From: a bacterium
GTDB lineage: Bacteria; Actinomycetota; Acidimicrobiia; Spongiisociales; ZC4RG35
DNA: 64,000 nt
Assembly: GCA_024638655.1 (NCBI GenBank)
Contig: JAHEJW010000009.1
Span: forward strand, 1-64,000
Direction: 5' to 3'
Part shown: positions 38,256 through 47,587 of the stretch, piece after piece
How positions within the stretch are numbered: the first letter of the stretch is position 1
How the letters are laid out: each line of letters starts with the position of its first letter
Translations under genes and position numbers: made by a program
The notes under the pieces: model-generated
The model's input: only the letters and a program-made list of their open reading frames with translations
Told to the model about the DNA's origin: nothing
Databases searched by the model: none

Positions 38256-39860
38256 ATGACGGCCGACCTGGCGATAGTGGGAGGGAGAGTCTTCACCTCG
38301 GTGAAGGACGGGCTCTTCGTGGACGCCGTGGCCGCACGCGGAGACAGGATCCTCGCCCTCGGCGAGGACGTATTCGACCTCATCGGGCCGCGCACAGAGG
38401 TTCATGACCTAGAGGGCGGCCTGGCGACTCCGGGTTTCATCGACGCCCACGTGCACCCTGTGACCAGCGGTCTCGACCGTTTGCGCTGCTCATTCGAGGA
38501 TTGCTCGAATGCCGAGGAAGCTGTCGCCTCGATCGCGGCATATGCCCGAGACCACCCGGGAGAAGAGTGGGTGTTGGGGGCGGGTTGGTCACAAGACTGG
38601 TTTGACCGGGGCTGTCCGCCCGGGGAGTTGATCGATGAGGTGGTTCCGCAGCGGCCGGTACTCGTCTGGAACACCGATGGTCACGGGGCCTGGGCCAATG
38701 GTCGCGCGCTGGAGATGGCCGGGATCACGTCGAGCACACCCGACCCCCCCGATGGCAGGATCGAGCGCAACCCCGACGGGTCGCCCCAGGGGACTCTTCA
38801 CGAAGGAGCCGTCAGCCTCGTCGAGAGAGTTGCGCCGGCCAACACGCGCGATGACATGCTCAGGGGCCTTCTCCGTGGTCAGGAAGAGCTGCTGCGCCAC
38901 GGTGTCACAGGCTGGCAGGATGCCGCCGTGGATCCGTTGACCCAGGACGCCTACCGCCAGGTCGCCGAAGAAGGTCACCTGGTCGGCCGAGTCGTGGGCG
39001 CACTCTGGTGGGACCGCCACCGCGGCCTCGAGCAAGTGGACGAGATGACCGAGCGACGCGAGCAGGGCGCTCCCGGCTTTTCACCCGTGTCGGTCAAGCT
39101 CATGCTCGACGGGGTCGCCGAGAATTTCACGGCCTCGCTCACCGAACCCTGGCTCGACTCGAACGGGCTGGCCACCGACAACGCAGGCATCGACTTCATC
39201 GATCCCGAGGACCTCGGGGTAATCGTCGCGGCCCTCGACGCCCGCGGGTTTCAATGCCACTTCCATGCCATTGGGGATGGCGCCGTTCGCAACGCCCTCG
39301 ATGCCGTGGAAGCCGCCAGGTCGCAGAATGGCCCGTCGGCCAACAGGCATCACATCGCCCACATACAGGTGGTGCATCCCGACGACGTCAGACGGTTTGC
39401 AGCCCTAGACGTGGTGGCCAATGCACAGCCATTGTGGGCCTGCAACGACCCGTACCAGATCGAGCTCACCAGGCCGTTCCTCGGCCCGCTCCGAGCCGGG
39501 TGGCAGTACCCGTTTCGCTCGCTCATGGACGCCGGGGCCCGCCTCGGCATGGGAAGCGACTGGGGTGTGTCGACGGCGAACGTGATGGAAGAGATCGACG
39601 TCGCGGTGACTCGAACATGCCCGGACGGCGAGCCGCTAGTCCCGGGAGAAGCCCTGGACCCCGTTGACGCCCTGATCGCATTCAGCCACGGGTCCGCCTA
39701 CATCAACCACTCGGAGACCGAGACGGGGTCGCTCGGCGTGGGTAAGCTCGCTGACTTCGCATTACTGGACCGCGATCCATTTCGTGACGGGCCATTCCGT
39801 GAGACGAGGGTCGCCGCAACGATTGTGGGAGGACGAGTTGTCTACGAAGGCAACCGATGA
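38256..39860 (+). CDS. Amidohydrolase (YtcJ-like)
   Basis: GFIDAHVHPV; CHFHAIGDGAVRNALDAVEAA; MGSDWGVSTANVMEEIDVAVTR; terminal DFALLDRDPF. Confidence 0.92.
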   Translation: MTADLAIVGGRVFTSVKDGLFVDAVAARGDRILALGEDVFDLIGPRTEVHDLEGGLATPGFIDAHVHPVTSGLDRLRCSFEDCSNAEEAVASIAAYARDHPGEEWVLGAGWSQDWFDRGCPPGELIDEVVPQRPVLVWNTDGHGAWANGRALEMAGITSSTPDPPDGRIERNPDGSPQGTLHEGAVSLVERVAPANTRDDMLRGLLRGQEELLRHGVTGWQDAAVDPLTQDAYRQVAEEGHLVGRVVGALWWDRHRGLEQVDEMTERREQGAPGFSPVSVKLMLDGVAENFTASLTEPWLDSNGLATDNAGIDFIDPEDLGVIVAALDARGFQCHFHAIGDGAVRNALDAVEAARSQNGPSANRHHIAHIQVVHPDDVRRFAALDVVANAQPLWACNDPYQIELTRPFLGPLRAGWQYPFRSLMDAGARLGMGSDWGVSTANVMEEIDVAVTRTCPDGEPLVPGEALDPVDALIAFSHGSAYINHSETETGSLGVGKLADFALLDRDPFRDGPFRETRVAATIVGGRVVYEGNR

Positions 39861-40930
39861 GTAGCCCTGCGGTCGAGCTCAGGGGAGTGACCAAGCGATT
39901 CGGCGACGAGGTGGTCGCTGTCGATTCTCTCGACCTGGTCATCGAAGACGGCGAGTTCTTCTCGCTCCTCGGCCCGTCCGGATGTGGGAAGACCACCACC
40001 CTGCGGATCATCGCCGGGTTCGAATTCCCCACCGAGGGCAGTGTGCGGATCCATGGCGCCGAGATGGGCCTGAAGGCGCCCAATGAACGCCCGGTGAACA
40101 CTGTGTTCCAGTCTTATGCCTTGTTTCCACACATGAGCGTCTTCGACAACGTCGCTTTTGGGCTCCGCATGCGCAAGGTGGAGAAGTCGGATGTGGAGAA
40201 CAGGGTTCGAAGGGCGCTCGACCAGGTCCAGCTGAGCAGGCGAGCCGACGCCAGGCCGAGCCAGTTGTCGGGTGGGATGCAGCAGCGTGTTGCCCTCGCC
40301 CGCGCTCTAGTCAACGAGCCGGAGGTCTTGCTCCTCGACGAGCCGCTTGGTGCCCTCGACTTGAAGCTGCGCCAGAACATGCAACTGGAGCTCAAGGACC
40401 TCCAGAACCGTGTCGGGATCACCTTCGTCTATGTCACCCACGATCAAGAAGAGGCCCTGACCATGTCCGATCGAATCGGGGTGATGAGCGAGGGGCGCCT
40501 CCTCCAGGTGGGAAACTCCGAGAAGATCTACGAGAACCCCGAATCTCGTTTCGTGGCGGACTTCATCGGGGACATCAACCTGCTCAACGCAACTGTGACG
40601 GCCAAGGGCCTGGCCAGGCTTGCCAACGGGGTGGAAGTCGGGATCGGGGACCGACACCCGGGCTCGGGCAATGTGATCCTCGCTCTCCGGCCGGAGCGAC
40701 TCGTCCTCCAGCGCGTCGACGAGGATGTTCCGGCTGGGAGAAACCAGCTCAGGGCCCGTGTTGCTCGGCGGACGTACTACGGCGATGTCTTCTACTACGA
40801 CGTCGAGGCCGGCCTCGAAGAGCATCTCGAGGTCAAGGAGGAGAACCGACCGGACGTGGAGAGGTTCGAGGTCGGGGAAGAGGTCTTGGTCACGTGGCGT
40901 CCGAGGGCGGCGAACGTGGTGAGCGACTGA
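39857..40930 (+). CDS. potA: Spermidine/putrescine ABC transporter ATP-binding protein
   Basis: [64 protein letters not shown]-terminal TOBE domain. Confidence 0.93.
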   Translation: MSSPAVELRGVTKRFGDEVVAVDSLDLVIEDGEFFSLLGPSGCGKTTTLRIIAGFEFPTEGSVRIHGAEMGLKAPNERPVNTVFQSYALFPHMSVFDNVAFGLRMRKVEKSDVENRVRRALDQVQLSRRADARPSQLSGGMQQRVALARALVNEPEVLLLDEPLGALDLKLRQNMQLELKDLQNRVGITFVYVTHDQEEALTMSDRIGVMSEGRLLQVGNSEKIYENPESRFVADFIGDINLLNATVTAKGLARLANGVEVGIGDRHPGSGNVILALRPERLVLQRVDEDVPAGRNQLRARVARRTYYGDVFYYDVEAGLEEHLEVKEENRPDVERFEVGEEVLVTWRPRAANVVSD

Positions 40931-41838
40931 TGACGACGACCAGACGGCGACCGGATCTCGATGAGGAGACCCCGGTAACCCCTGAGTTGGAGAAGGCCGC
41001 GGAGAAGGCTGAGTCACGGCGCGGGTTCCTGATATCCGTACCTGCGTACGGATATCTCGTCCTCTTCTTCGCACTGCCACTCGTGTTGGTGCTGGTCTAT
41101 TCATTTGCCAGCCGCTCCTCGACGGGGCGAACTCTTCTCGAGGACTGGAACGTTGAGTCATATCGCCGGCTGTTCAGCGACCTGGTGTTGGAGATCTCGG
41201 CTCGGTCGTTTCTTCTCGCGTTGGTCACCACCCTGCTCTGCCTCGTCGTCAGCTATCCGTTTGCCTATTACATCGCGACGAGGACGCCCCGTATCCGCAA
41301 CGTGCTGCTCGTCCTGGTGATGATCCCGTTCTGGTCGAACTTCCTGGTGAGGACATATGCATGGAGAGTCATCCTGGGCAGTGACGGGTTCGTCTCTCAG
41401 ATCAGCCAGGCCTTCGGCGGTGAGGAGATTCGCGTGCTCTTCACCATCTGGGCTGTGTTGATCGGTCTCGTCTATGGCTATCTCCCATTCATGGTCCTCC
41501 CCTTATATGCCGCCATCGAGCGGCTCGACTGGAGCCTCGTCGAAGCAGCGCGAGACCTCTATGCCAACGGGTTCACCGCATTTCGGAAGGTGACTCTCCC
41601 GCTGTCTATGCCAGGAGTGGTGGCAGGCTCCATCCTGGTCTTCATTCCCTCCCTGGGCGCCTATGTGACGCCCGCCATCCTGGGTGGGGCGCGTGAGACT
41701 CTGCTGGGTGACTACATCGTCTCCCAGTTCCTGACCGCAAGGAACTGGCCGTTCGGCTCGGCGCTTTCATTCGCTGTCATGTTCGTGATGCTGCTGGCCA
41801 CGATCTTCTACTTCCGAGCAGGGGCAAAGACGTTGTGA
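40930..41838 (+). CDS. potB: Spermidine/putrescine ABC transporter permease
   Basis: EAARDLYANGFTAFRKVTLPLSMPGVVAGSILVFIPSLGAYVTPAILGG (EAA loop). Confidence 0.93.
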   Translation: MTTTRRRPDLDEETPVTPELEKAAEKAESRRGFLISVPAYGYLVLFFALPLVLVLVYSFASRSSTGRTLLEDWNVESYRRLFSDLVLEISARSFLLALVTTLLCLVVSYPFAYYIATRTPRIRNVLLVLVMIPFWSNFLVRTYAWRVILGSDGFVSQISQAFGGEEIRVLFTIWAVLIGLVYGYLPFMVLPLYAAIERLDWSLVEAARDLYANGFTAFRKVTLPLSMPGVVAGSILVFIPSLGAYVTPAILGGARETLLGDYIVSQFLTARNWPFGSALSFAVMFVMLLATIFYFRAGAKTL

Positions 41839-42746
41839 GCGCCCGGGGGGCTCCGCGAACCCTCGTCGATCGGCTTCTGGCCGGTCACTCGGCACTGGTC
41901 TACCTCTTCTTCTATGCACCGATCCTGCTTCTGATGGTGTTCTCGTTCAACGACAACGACAACGTCCAGATATGGACCGGCGCCTCGTTGCGCTGGTACC
42001 GGGCGATGTTCGAGAACGACGCCGTGATGAGCGCCTTGCGCAACTCGCTGGTGGTTGCGCTGTTGTCGACGGTGGTCAGCACGATCATCGGGACGATGCT
42101 CGCAATCGCTTTGGAGCGTTATCGCTTCCGGGGGCGGGGCGCACTCGACGGACTGGCCTACCTTCCCATCATCATCCCCGATGTGACCATGGCGGTGATG
42201 CTGCTCATCTTCTTCTTCCAGTCGCTCGGGATCGTCAACGACATCTTCGGCACTTCCTTGGGAGCCGGGTTGGGGACGATCACCCTGGCGCACATCGCCT
42301 TCAACATCTCCTTCGTGGCCGTGGTGGTGAGAGCACGGATCGCCCAGTTCGACCCTGCGATGGAGGAAGCCGCTGCCGATCTCTACGCCTCGCGCTGGCA
42401 GACGTTCCGAAGAGTGACCCTGCCCCTGATCGCACCGGGCGTCGCCGGCGGGGCCCTCCTTGCCCTCACTCTCTCCCTCGACGACGTGGTCATCACCCAG
42501 TTCGTATCGGGACCTGGATCGGCCACCCTTCCCGTCTACGTCTTCGGCCTGGTCCGAAGGGGGGTCACCCCGCTGATCAACGCCGTCAGTGTGGTCATGC
42601 TGGTGGCCTCGATGATCCTGGTCGCGATCTCGCTCGGCTTTCAGAGGGGTTCCGTCGCGCGGGGCCAGGGCCTCGCCGATCCGGCCGCGCTCGAAGAGGA
42701 TCTGCGTGGCTCCCGTTCGGACGCCGAGACTTCACCGGCCATCTAA
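41835..42746 (+). CDS. potC: Spermidine/putrescine ABC transporter permease
   Basis: GTG start; EEAAADLYASRWQTFRRVTLPLIAPGVAGGALLALTLSLDDVVITQFVSGPGS. Confidence 0.93.
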   Translation: MSARGAPRTLVDRLLAGHSALVYLFFYAPILLLMVFSFNDNDNVQIWTGASLRWYRAMFENDAVMSALRNSLVVALLSTVVSTIIGTMLAIALERYRFRGRGALDGLAYLPIIIPDVTMAVMLLIFFFQSLGIVNDIFGTSLGAGLGTITLAHIAFNISFVAVVVRARIAQFDPAMEEAAADLYASRWQTFRRVTLPLIAPGVAGGALLALTLSLDDVVITQFVSGPGSATLPVYVFGLVRRGVTPLINAVSVVMLVASMILVAISLGFQRGSVARGQGLADPAALEEDLRGSRSDAETSPAI

Positions 42747-42762
42747 TGTTGTGACCATTCAC

Positions 42763-42776
42763 GTTGGGTACCCAAC
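42763..42776. other. 14-bp perfect palindrome GTTGGGTACCCAAC between potC and potD
   Basis: Exact inverted repeat; the only sizeable intergenic gap within the pot operon. Confidence 0.5.
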
Positions 42777-42799
42777 TGACTCTTGGAGGAGAGATACCA

Positions 42800-43930
42800 A
42801 TGCAACGACTCACGAGACTGGTGGCCCTGATCGCCGTGATCGCCATGGTTCTGGCCGCTTGTGGTAGCGATGAAGGAGGTGGTGACCCCGGGACGACCGT
42901 TCCCGACACCTCCGACGAGATGGTGGCGTGTGAGGCCGACGAAGTCGATGGTGACCTGAACTTCTACAACTGGACGGAGTACATCGACCCGGAGCTGATC
43001 GCCCAATTCGAGGCCGAATACGGGGTGGATGTAGTCGAAGACTTCTACGACTCCAATGAGGCCATGCTGGCCAAGCTGCAGTCCGGGGCCGTATACGACT
43101 TGATCGTCCCGTCTGATTACATGGTTGCAATCATGATCGAGGAAGGTCTGTTGGCCGGGGTGCAGAAGGATGCGGTCCCCAACATCTCGAATCTGGATCC
43201 CTTCTTCGCCGATCCCGCCTACGACCCGGGTGGGGTCTACTCCGTGGCGTACCAGTGGGGCACGACCGGTCTCGGTATCGACATGTCGGTGGTTGGTGAG
43301 GACTTCGAGCCCAGTTGGGCCCTGGTCTTCGATCCCGATCTGGTGTCGCAGTACGCCGGAGGAATCTCACTGCTCAACGACCCGCGTGAGACGATGGGGG
43401 CTGCCCTCAAGTATCTCGGCTACTCGCTCAACAGCACGAGTGAGGAAGAGCTGCAAGAAGCCGCCGATCTCATCGCCGCGGTCAAGGAGTACATAAGGGC
43501 ATTCGACAGCGACAACTTCGATGAGACTCTGGTCACCGGCGAGTTTGCAGTCACGCACGGCTATTCGGGGGGCTACTTCACTGCAATCGATGACACAGAG
43601 GAGGGCTGGGACAGGTTCACCTACGTCATCCCCGAGGAAGGTGGCACCGTCTGGATCGACAACATGGCTGTCCCGACGACCTCAGAGCATCCTTGCACTG
43701 CCCACACGTTCATGAACTTCCTCCTGGACGCGGAGAATGGTGCTGCGTTGACCAACTGGAACTTCTACGCCAGCCCCAACGCCGCCGCCGAGGAGTTCAT
43801 CGATCCAGAGATCCTCGAGGACGGGACGATCTACCCCTCAGACGAGCTGTCGGAGCGTCTGGAGATCATCACGGACACCGGTGACTTCGAAATCAACTAC
43901 ACGGACTACTTCGCCATAGCCCGGAGTTGA
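42800..43930 (+). CDS. potD: Spermidine/putrescine-binding lipoprotein
   Basis: Lipobox MVLAACGS; GDLNFYNWTEYIDPELIAQFEAEYGVDVVEDFYDSNEAMLAKLQSG. Confidence 0.93.
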   Translation: MQRLTRLVALIAVIAMVLAACGSDEGGGDPGTTVPDTSDEMVACEADEVDGDLNFYNWTEYIDPELIAQFEAEYGVDVVEDFYDSNEAMLAKLQSGAVYDLIVPSDYMVAIMIEEGLLAGVQKDAVPNISNLDPFFADPAYDPGGVYSVAYQWGTTGLGIDMSVVGEDFEPSWALVFDPDLVSQYAGGISLLNDPRETMGAALKYLGYSLNSTSEEELQEAADLIAAVKEYIRAFDSDNFDETLVTGEFAVTHGYSGGYFTAIDDTEEGWDRFTYVIPEEGGTVWIDNMAVPTTSEHPCTAHTFMNFLLDAENGAALTNWNFYASPNAAAEEFIDPEILEDGTIYPSDELSERLEIITDTGDFEINYTDYFAIARS

Positions 43931-43949
43931 TGCTTCGGAACGAAGATGA

Positions 43950-43983
43950 GAGAACACCCCCGGCACGTGCCGGGGGTGTTCTC
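43950..43983 (+). terminator. 34-bp perfect palindrome downstream of potD, probable transcription terminator
   Basis: gagaacacccccggcac|gtgccgggggtgttctc, 17-nt arms, 20 nt after the potD stop; no U-tract. Confidence 0.7.
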
Positions 43984-44003
43984 GTTGGTCGTCGGATTAC
44001 CGT

Positions 44004-45038
44004 ATGACCATGTTTGGCGGACGGCTCAGGACCCTCATCGCGCAAGGCGACGCCGCGGCGCGCGGCAAAACCCACGGGGCCGCGTTGCGCGACTTGATCA
44101 GGGCGTATCTCGACGACCGAATCGGACTAGCCGCGGAGGAGAGATGGAGCGGAGGCACCGCCGGTCGCGACCTGATCCTCGAAGTCGCCGAGGAGACGCT
44201 GTCCCACCATGAGCGCTATTCCACAGAGCTCCACGCGGAGATGATGGCAATGGCCCAGGCTTCCGGGATCACCCCGGCCGAAGCCATCGTGGTCGGCGGT
44301 TTCACCGATCTCGTCGACGTGGTCCGCTCCAGGGTCGGGGTCGCTCCCACCGAGGACAATTGCACCGCGGTTATCAACCCGGCCGCGGGCTTCTATGCCC
44401 AGACCTGGGACATGCACGCATCAGCCGGCGAATTCGTCGTCCTTCTCGACGTGAGACCCGCGACTGGGCCCCGGGCGCTCGTTCAAACCACTGCCGGCTG
44501 TCTCGGGCAGATGGGTATGAACGAGGCCGGCGTGACTGTGGGCATCAACAATCTCACTTCCATGGGACAACCCGGGGTCACCTGGCCCACCGTTGTCCGT
44601 GAGGCACTGGCCCAGACAGAGTTCGAGGATGCAGTCGAAGCGGTAATGCGCGCAGATCTAGCGGGTGGCCACAATTTCATGGTCATGGGCCCCGACGGCC
44701 GCGCCGCCAACATCGAGGCCATGCCCTCGAACAAGAGGGTCACGATGGTCGAGGGCTCATACGTCCACACCAACCACTGCGTCGACCCGGTCACAGCTGC
44801 CGAGGAAGGCCAGCGGCTACCCGAGCACGTCGAGAACAGCAACATCCGTCTCGAAGTCGGTGTGAAGCTGGCCCAAGATGTCGAGGCGTTCTTCGAGGAG
44901 CCGATCATCTCCCGTCGCGTCGATGGCAGACACGACGTGGGGACCTGCGGGGCGGTCATCATGGAGCCCGGCTCGGGAGTGATGAGGGCTGTCTGGGGCG
45001 TTCCCGGAGATCAGCCCTGGGAGACCTTCCAGCTGTGA
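44004..45038 (+). CDS. C45-family autoproteolytic acyltransferase/hydrolase (AAT-like)
   Basis: PTEDNCTAVINPAAGFYAQTWDMHAS (Ntn Cys nucleophile region), GCLGQMGMNEAGVTVGINNL, HTNHCVDP. Confidence 0.9.
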   Translation: MTMFGGRLRTLIAQGDAAARGKTHGAALRDLIRAYLDDRIGLAAEERWSGGTAGRDLILEVAEETLSHHERYSTELHAEMMAMAQASGITPAEAIVVGGFTDLVDVVRSRVGVAPTEDNCTAVINPAAGFYAQTWDMHASAGEFVVLLDVRPATGPRALVQTTAGCLGQMGMNEAGVTVGINNLTSMGQPGVTWPTVVREALAQTEFEDAVEAVMRADLAGGHNFMVMGPDGRAANIEAMPSNKRVTMVEGSYVHTNHCVDPVTAAEEGQRLPEHVENSNIRLEVGVKLAQDVEAFFEEPIISRRVDGRHDVGTCGAVIMEPGSGVMRAVWGVPGDQPWETFQL

Positions 45039-45664
45039 GCGAGGTCGAGATCGTCAATCTCGACGCTTCCATGGCCGAGGATCTGGAAACGATCGAGCTG
45101 GCCAGCTTCCCGATGGCCAATCCGGAAGATCTGCTGTCGGCCGACGACATTCGTGCCTACGCCGAGACCTTCCCTGAAGGCTTCTTCGTGGCTCTGGTGG
45201 ACGGTCTGCCGGTCGGGATGGGAGCCGGCATCTATCTCGACTTCGACTTCGATCGGCCGCAGCACACGATTGCCGAGATCACCGGGGAGCATCAATGCGG
45301 CAACCATGATCCCGACGGTGACTGGTATTACGGCACCGACATCTCGGTGCTCCCCGAATTCAGGGGTCGCGGGATCGGCGGGATGCTCTATGACCGGCGC
45401 AAGGCCCTGGTCGTCGAGGCAGGGAAGAGGGGGATACTCGCCGGTGCCTCACTTCCGGGCTACTTCGATCACAAGACGACAACTAGCGCTCACGATTACG
45501 TGGCCAAGGTGGTTTCCGGGGAGCTTCGGGATCCAACCCTCACCTTTCAGATGTCCAACGGATTCGAGGTTCGGGGCCTATTGGCGAACTACCTCGAAGA
45601 CGAAGCCGATGATGGTTGGGCGGCTCTCATCGTGTGGAAGAACCCAACATGGGGCACTTCCTAG
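45035..45664 (+). CDS. GNAT-family N-acetyltransferase
   Basis: DISVLPEFRGRGIGGMLYDRRKALVVEAGKRGILAG acetyl-CoA motif; ATGA-type overlap with the previous gene. Confidence 0.88.
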   Translation: MSEVEIVNLDASMAEDLETIELASFPMANPEDLLSADDIRAYAETFPEGFFVALVDGLPVGMGAGIYLDFDFDRPQHTIAEITGEHQCGNHDPDGDWYYGTDISVLPEFRGRGIGGMLYDRRKALVVEAGKRGILAGASLPGYFDHKTTTSAHDYVAKVVSGELRDPTLTFQMSNGFEVRGLLANYLEDEADDGWAALIVWKNPTWGTS

Positions 45665-46258
45665 ATGGACGTCGTAGGGCTAATCGCCGGTTCGGGCTGG
45701 GCGTCGGGTCTCAACCTATATCTCGTGACGCTGCTGCTCGGCCTGGCCGGAAGGCTCGGTTGGACTGACATCCCCGATCTGCTGTCCCGCACTGATGTGA
45801 TGGTGGTGGCTGCGGTCTTGTTCGCAGTCGAGTTCGTTGCCGACAAGATCCCCTATCTGGACAACCTGTGGGATGCGATCCATACCTTCGTGAGGCCCAT
45901 AGGCGCGGCTGCCCTGGGTGCGGTCCTCGCCGGGGACTCCAACAGCATTGGCGCGGCCCTCGGCGCGATCGTTGCCGGAGCTCTCGCCCTGGATGCACAT
46001 GCGGCGAAGGCGACGACCAGAGTCGTGGCAAACACCTCGCCCGAGCCTGTCAGCAATATCGTCCTCTCTCTATTCGAGGATCTGTCGGTGGGACTGCTGG
46101 TTGTGCTGGCGATCACGTTCCCTGTTATCACCGTCATCGTCGTTGCCATTCTGGTGGTCGCCGCCGCAGCGGTCACCTCCTGGCTCTGGCGTGTGGCCCG
46201 GCGCGGCTGGCGAAACATTCGGGAGCGTCGCTCGACGGCGACGACTAGGCGGGGTTGA
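45665..46258 (+). CDS. DUF4126 domain-containing membrane protein
   Basis: GSGWASGLNLYLVTLLLGLAGRLGW; EFVADKIPYLDNLWDAIHTFVRPIGAAALG. Confidence 0.9.
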   Translation: MDVVGLIAGSGWASGLNLYLVTLLLGLAGRLGWTDIPDLLSRTDVMVVAAVLFAVEFVADKIPYLDNLWDAIHTFVRPIGAAALGAVLAGDSNSIGAALGAIVAGALALDAHAAKATTRVVANTSPEPVSNIVLSLFEDLSVGLLVVLAITFPVITVIVVAILVVAAAAVTSWLWRVARRGWRNIRERRSTATTRRG

Positions 46259-47260
46259 TCAACCGCTCTTTCGCTCGGCCATGCCGTTGAGGATCTCGAG
46301 GACGACCCGGTTGGCCAGATAGGCCGTCTGCTCGCCCGGCCCGTCATAGGGAGGGGAGACTTCGACGATGTCGGCGCCGAGGACCCGCAGCTCCCTCGAC
46401 ACTCTTCTGACCGTGTCGAGCAGCTCTCTCGCGTGGAGGCCACCAGGCTCCGGTGTCCCGGTACCGGGGGCGATCCCGGGGTCGGCGACGTCGATGTCGA
46501 CCGAGATGAAGATCCCCTTGGCACCGCCTTCCAACGCGTGCTCGATCGCCTCGTCGGTCACCGCGTCGAGACCTCTCTCGACTATCTGGTCCATGCGATA
46601 AGACCTCATCTTCTGGTCTTCCATCCACTCGACGACCTCGGGCTCCGGCCAATAGCCCCTGAGGCCAATTTGGACGAAGCGATGACCGGGGACGGCTCCA
46701 GACTCGATCAGCCGGCGCATCGGGGTTCCGTGGCCGATGAGCCCACCATTCTGCATGAACCCGGTGTCGGCGTGTGCATCGAAGTGGATCAAGGCAACCT
46801 CGCCGAACCCGTGGGCTCGAGCCACACCCATGGCATCGGGCCAGGTGATCGTGTGATCCCCACCGAGGACGATTGGCACCTTGCCGGCCGCGGCGACATC
46901 CCCGACGACCTCGGCGATACGCCGGACTGATACCTCGAGATCGCCCGGTCTCACATAGACATCTCCCAGATCGACGACACCGAGGGTGGAGAAGGGGTCG
47001 ATGCCGGTGGGCAGGTGGGGACGGTATCCATCCATCGCCCCATAATCGGCGTTGCGGATTGCGGCCGGGCCAAACCGGGCCCCCGGCCGGTAGGTCGTGC
47101 CCCAGTCGAAAGGTGCCCCGATGATCACGACCTCTCCTTCGCCGAGATCATCCGGCGTCACCCAGGGGACGCCCAAGAATGTGTTGCGGGAGGCGAAAGA
47201 TATGTACTCCGCCGACGCGAAAGGGATCTCGTTCTTGCGCTTTTCATAAGGCGTGTACAT
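46259..47260 (-). CDS. speB: Agmatinase / ureohydrolase
   Basis: VLGGDHTITWPDAMGVA; LIHFDAHADTG; ISVDIDVADPGIAPGTGTPEPGGL. Confidence 0.95.
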   Translation of the reverse strand: MYTPYEKRKNEIPFASAEYISFASRNTFLGVPWVTPDDLGEGEVVIIGAPFDWGTTYRPGARFGPAAIRNADYGAMDGYRPHLPTGIDPFSTLGVVDLGDVYVRPGDLEVSVRRIAEVVGDVAAAGKVPIVLGGDHTITWPDAMGVARAHGFGEVALIHFDAHADTGFMQNGGLIGHGTPMRRLIESGAVPGHRFVQIGLRGYWPEPEVVEWMEDQKMRSYRMDQIVERGLDAVTDEAIEHALEGGAKGIFISVDIDVADPGIAPGTGTPEPGGLHARELLDTVRRVSRELRVLGADIVEVSPPYDGPGEQTAYLANRVVLEILNGMAERKSG

Positions 47261-47337
47261 CGAGCCGTCACGGTAACCGACGTCCAGAATCGTCGCAGCA
47301 TCAAGGGCTGTCGCGATCGCCTCTTGAATCTGGCATC

Positions 47338-47577
47338 ATGCCCTCGATGGCCGAGCACACAGACGACTTCGACGGCTCAAGCGATTCTCGCATGGGCAGG
47401 GCGATCCTCCGCGGCGTCGCCATCGGGTTCCCCGTCGCAGTCCTCTTCCTGACCGCGGTCGTCTTCGTGATAACCGACCTGGACCTGGGCGACTCGTTCG
47501 CTACAGCCCTCCTTCCCGGCATCCTTCTCGGCGGGTTCGGCGGAGGCTTCGTCGGTGTTGCCTCGACAATGGACTGA
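47338..47577 (+). CDS. Small membrane protein, hypothetical
   Basis: MPSMAEHTDDFDGSSDSRMGRAILRGVAIGFPVAVLFLTAVVFVITDLD...; two TM segments. Confidence 0.65.
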   Translation: MPSMAEHTDDFDGSSDSRMGRAILRGVAIGFPVAVLFLTAVVFVITDLDLGDSFATALLPGILLGGFGGGFVGVASTMD

Positions 47578-47587
47578 GGGGCAGGGC

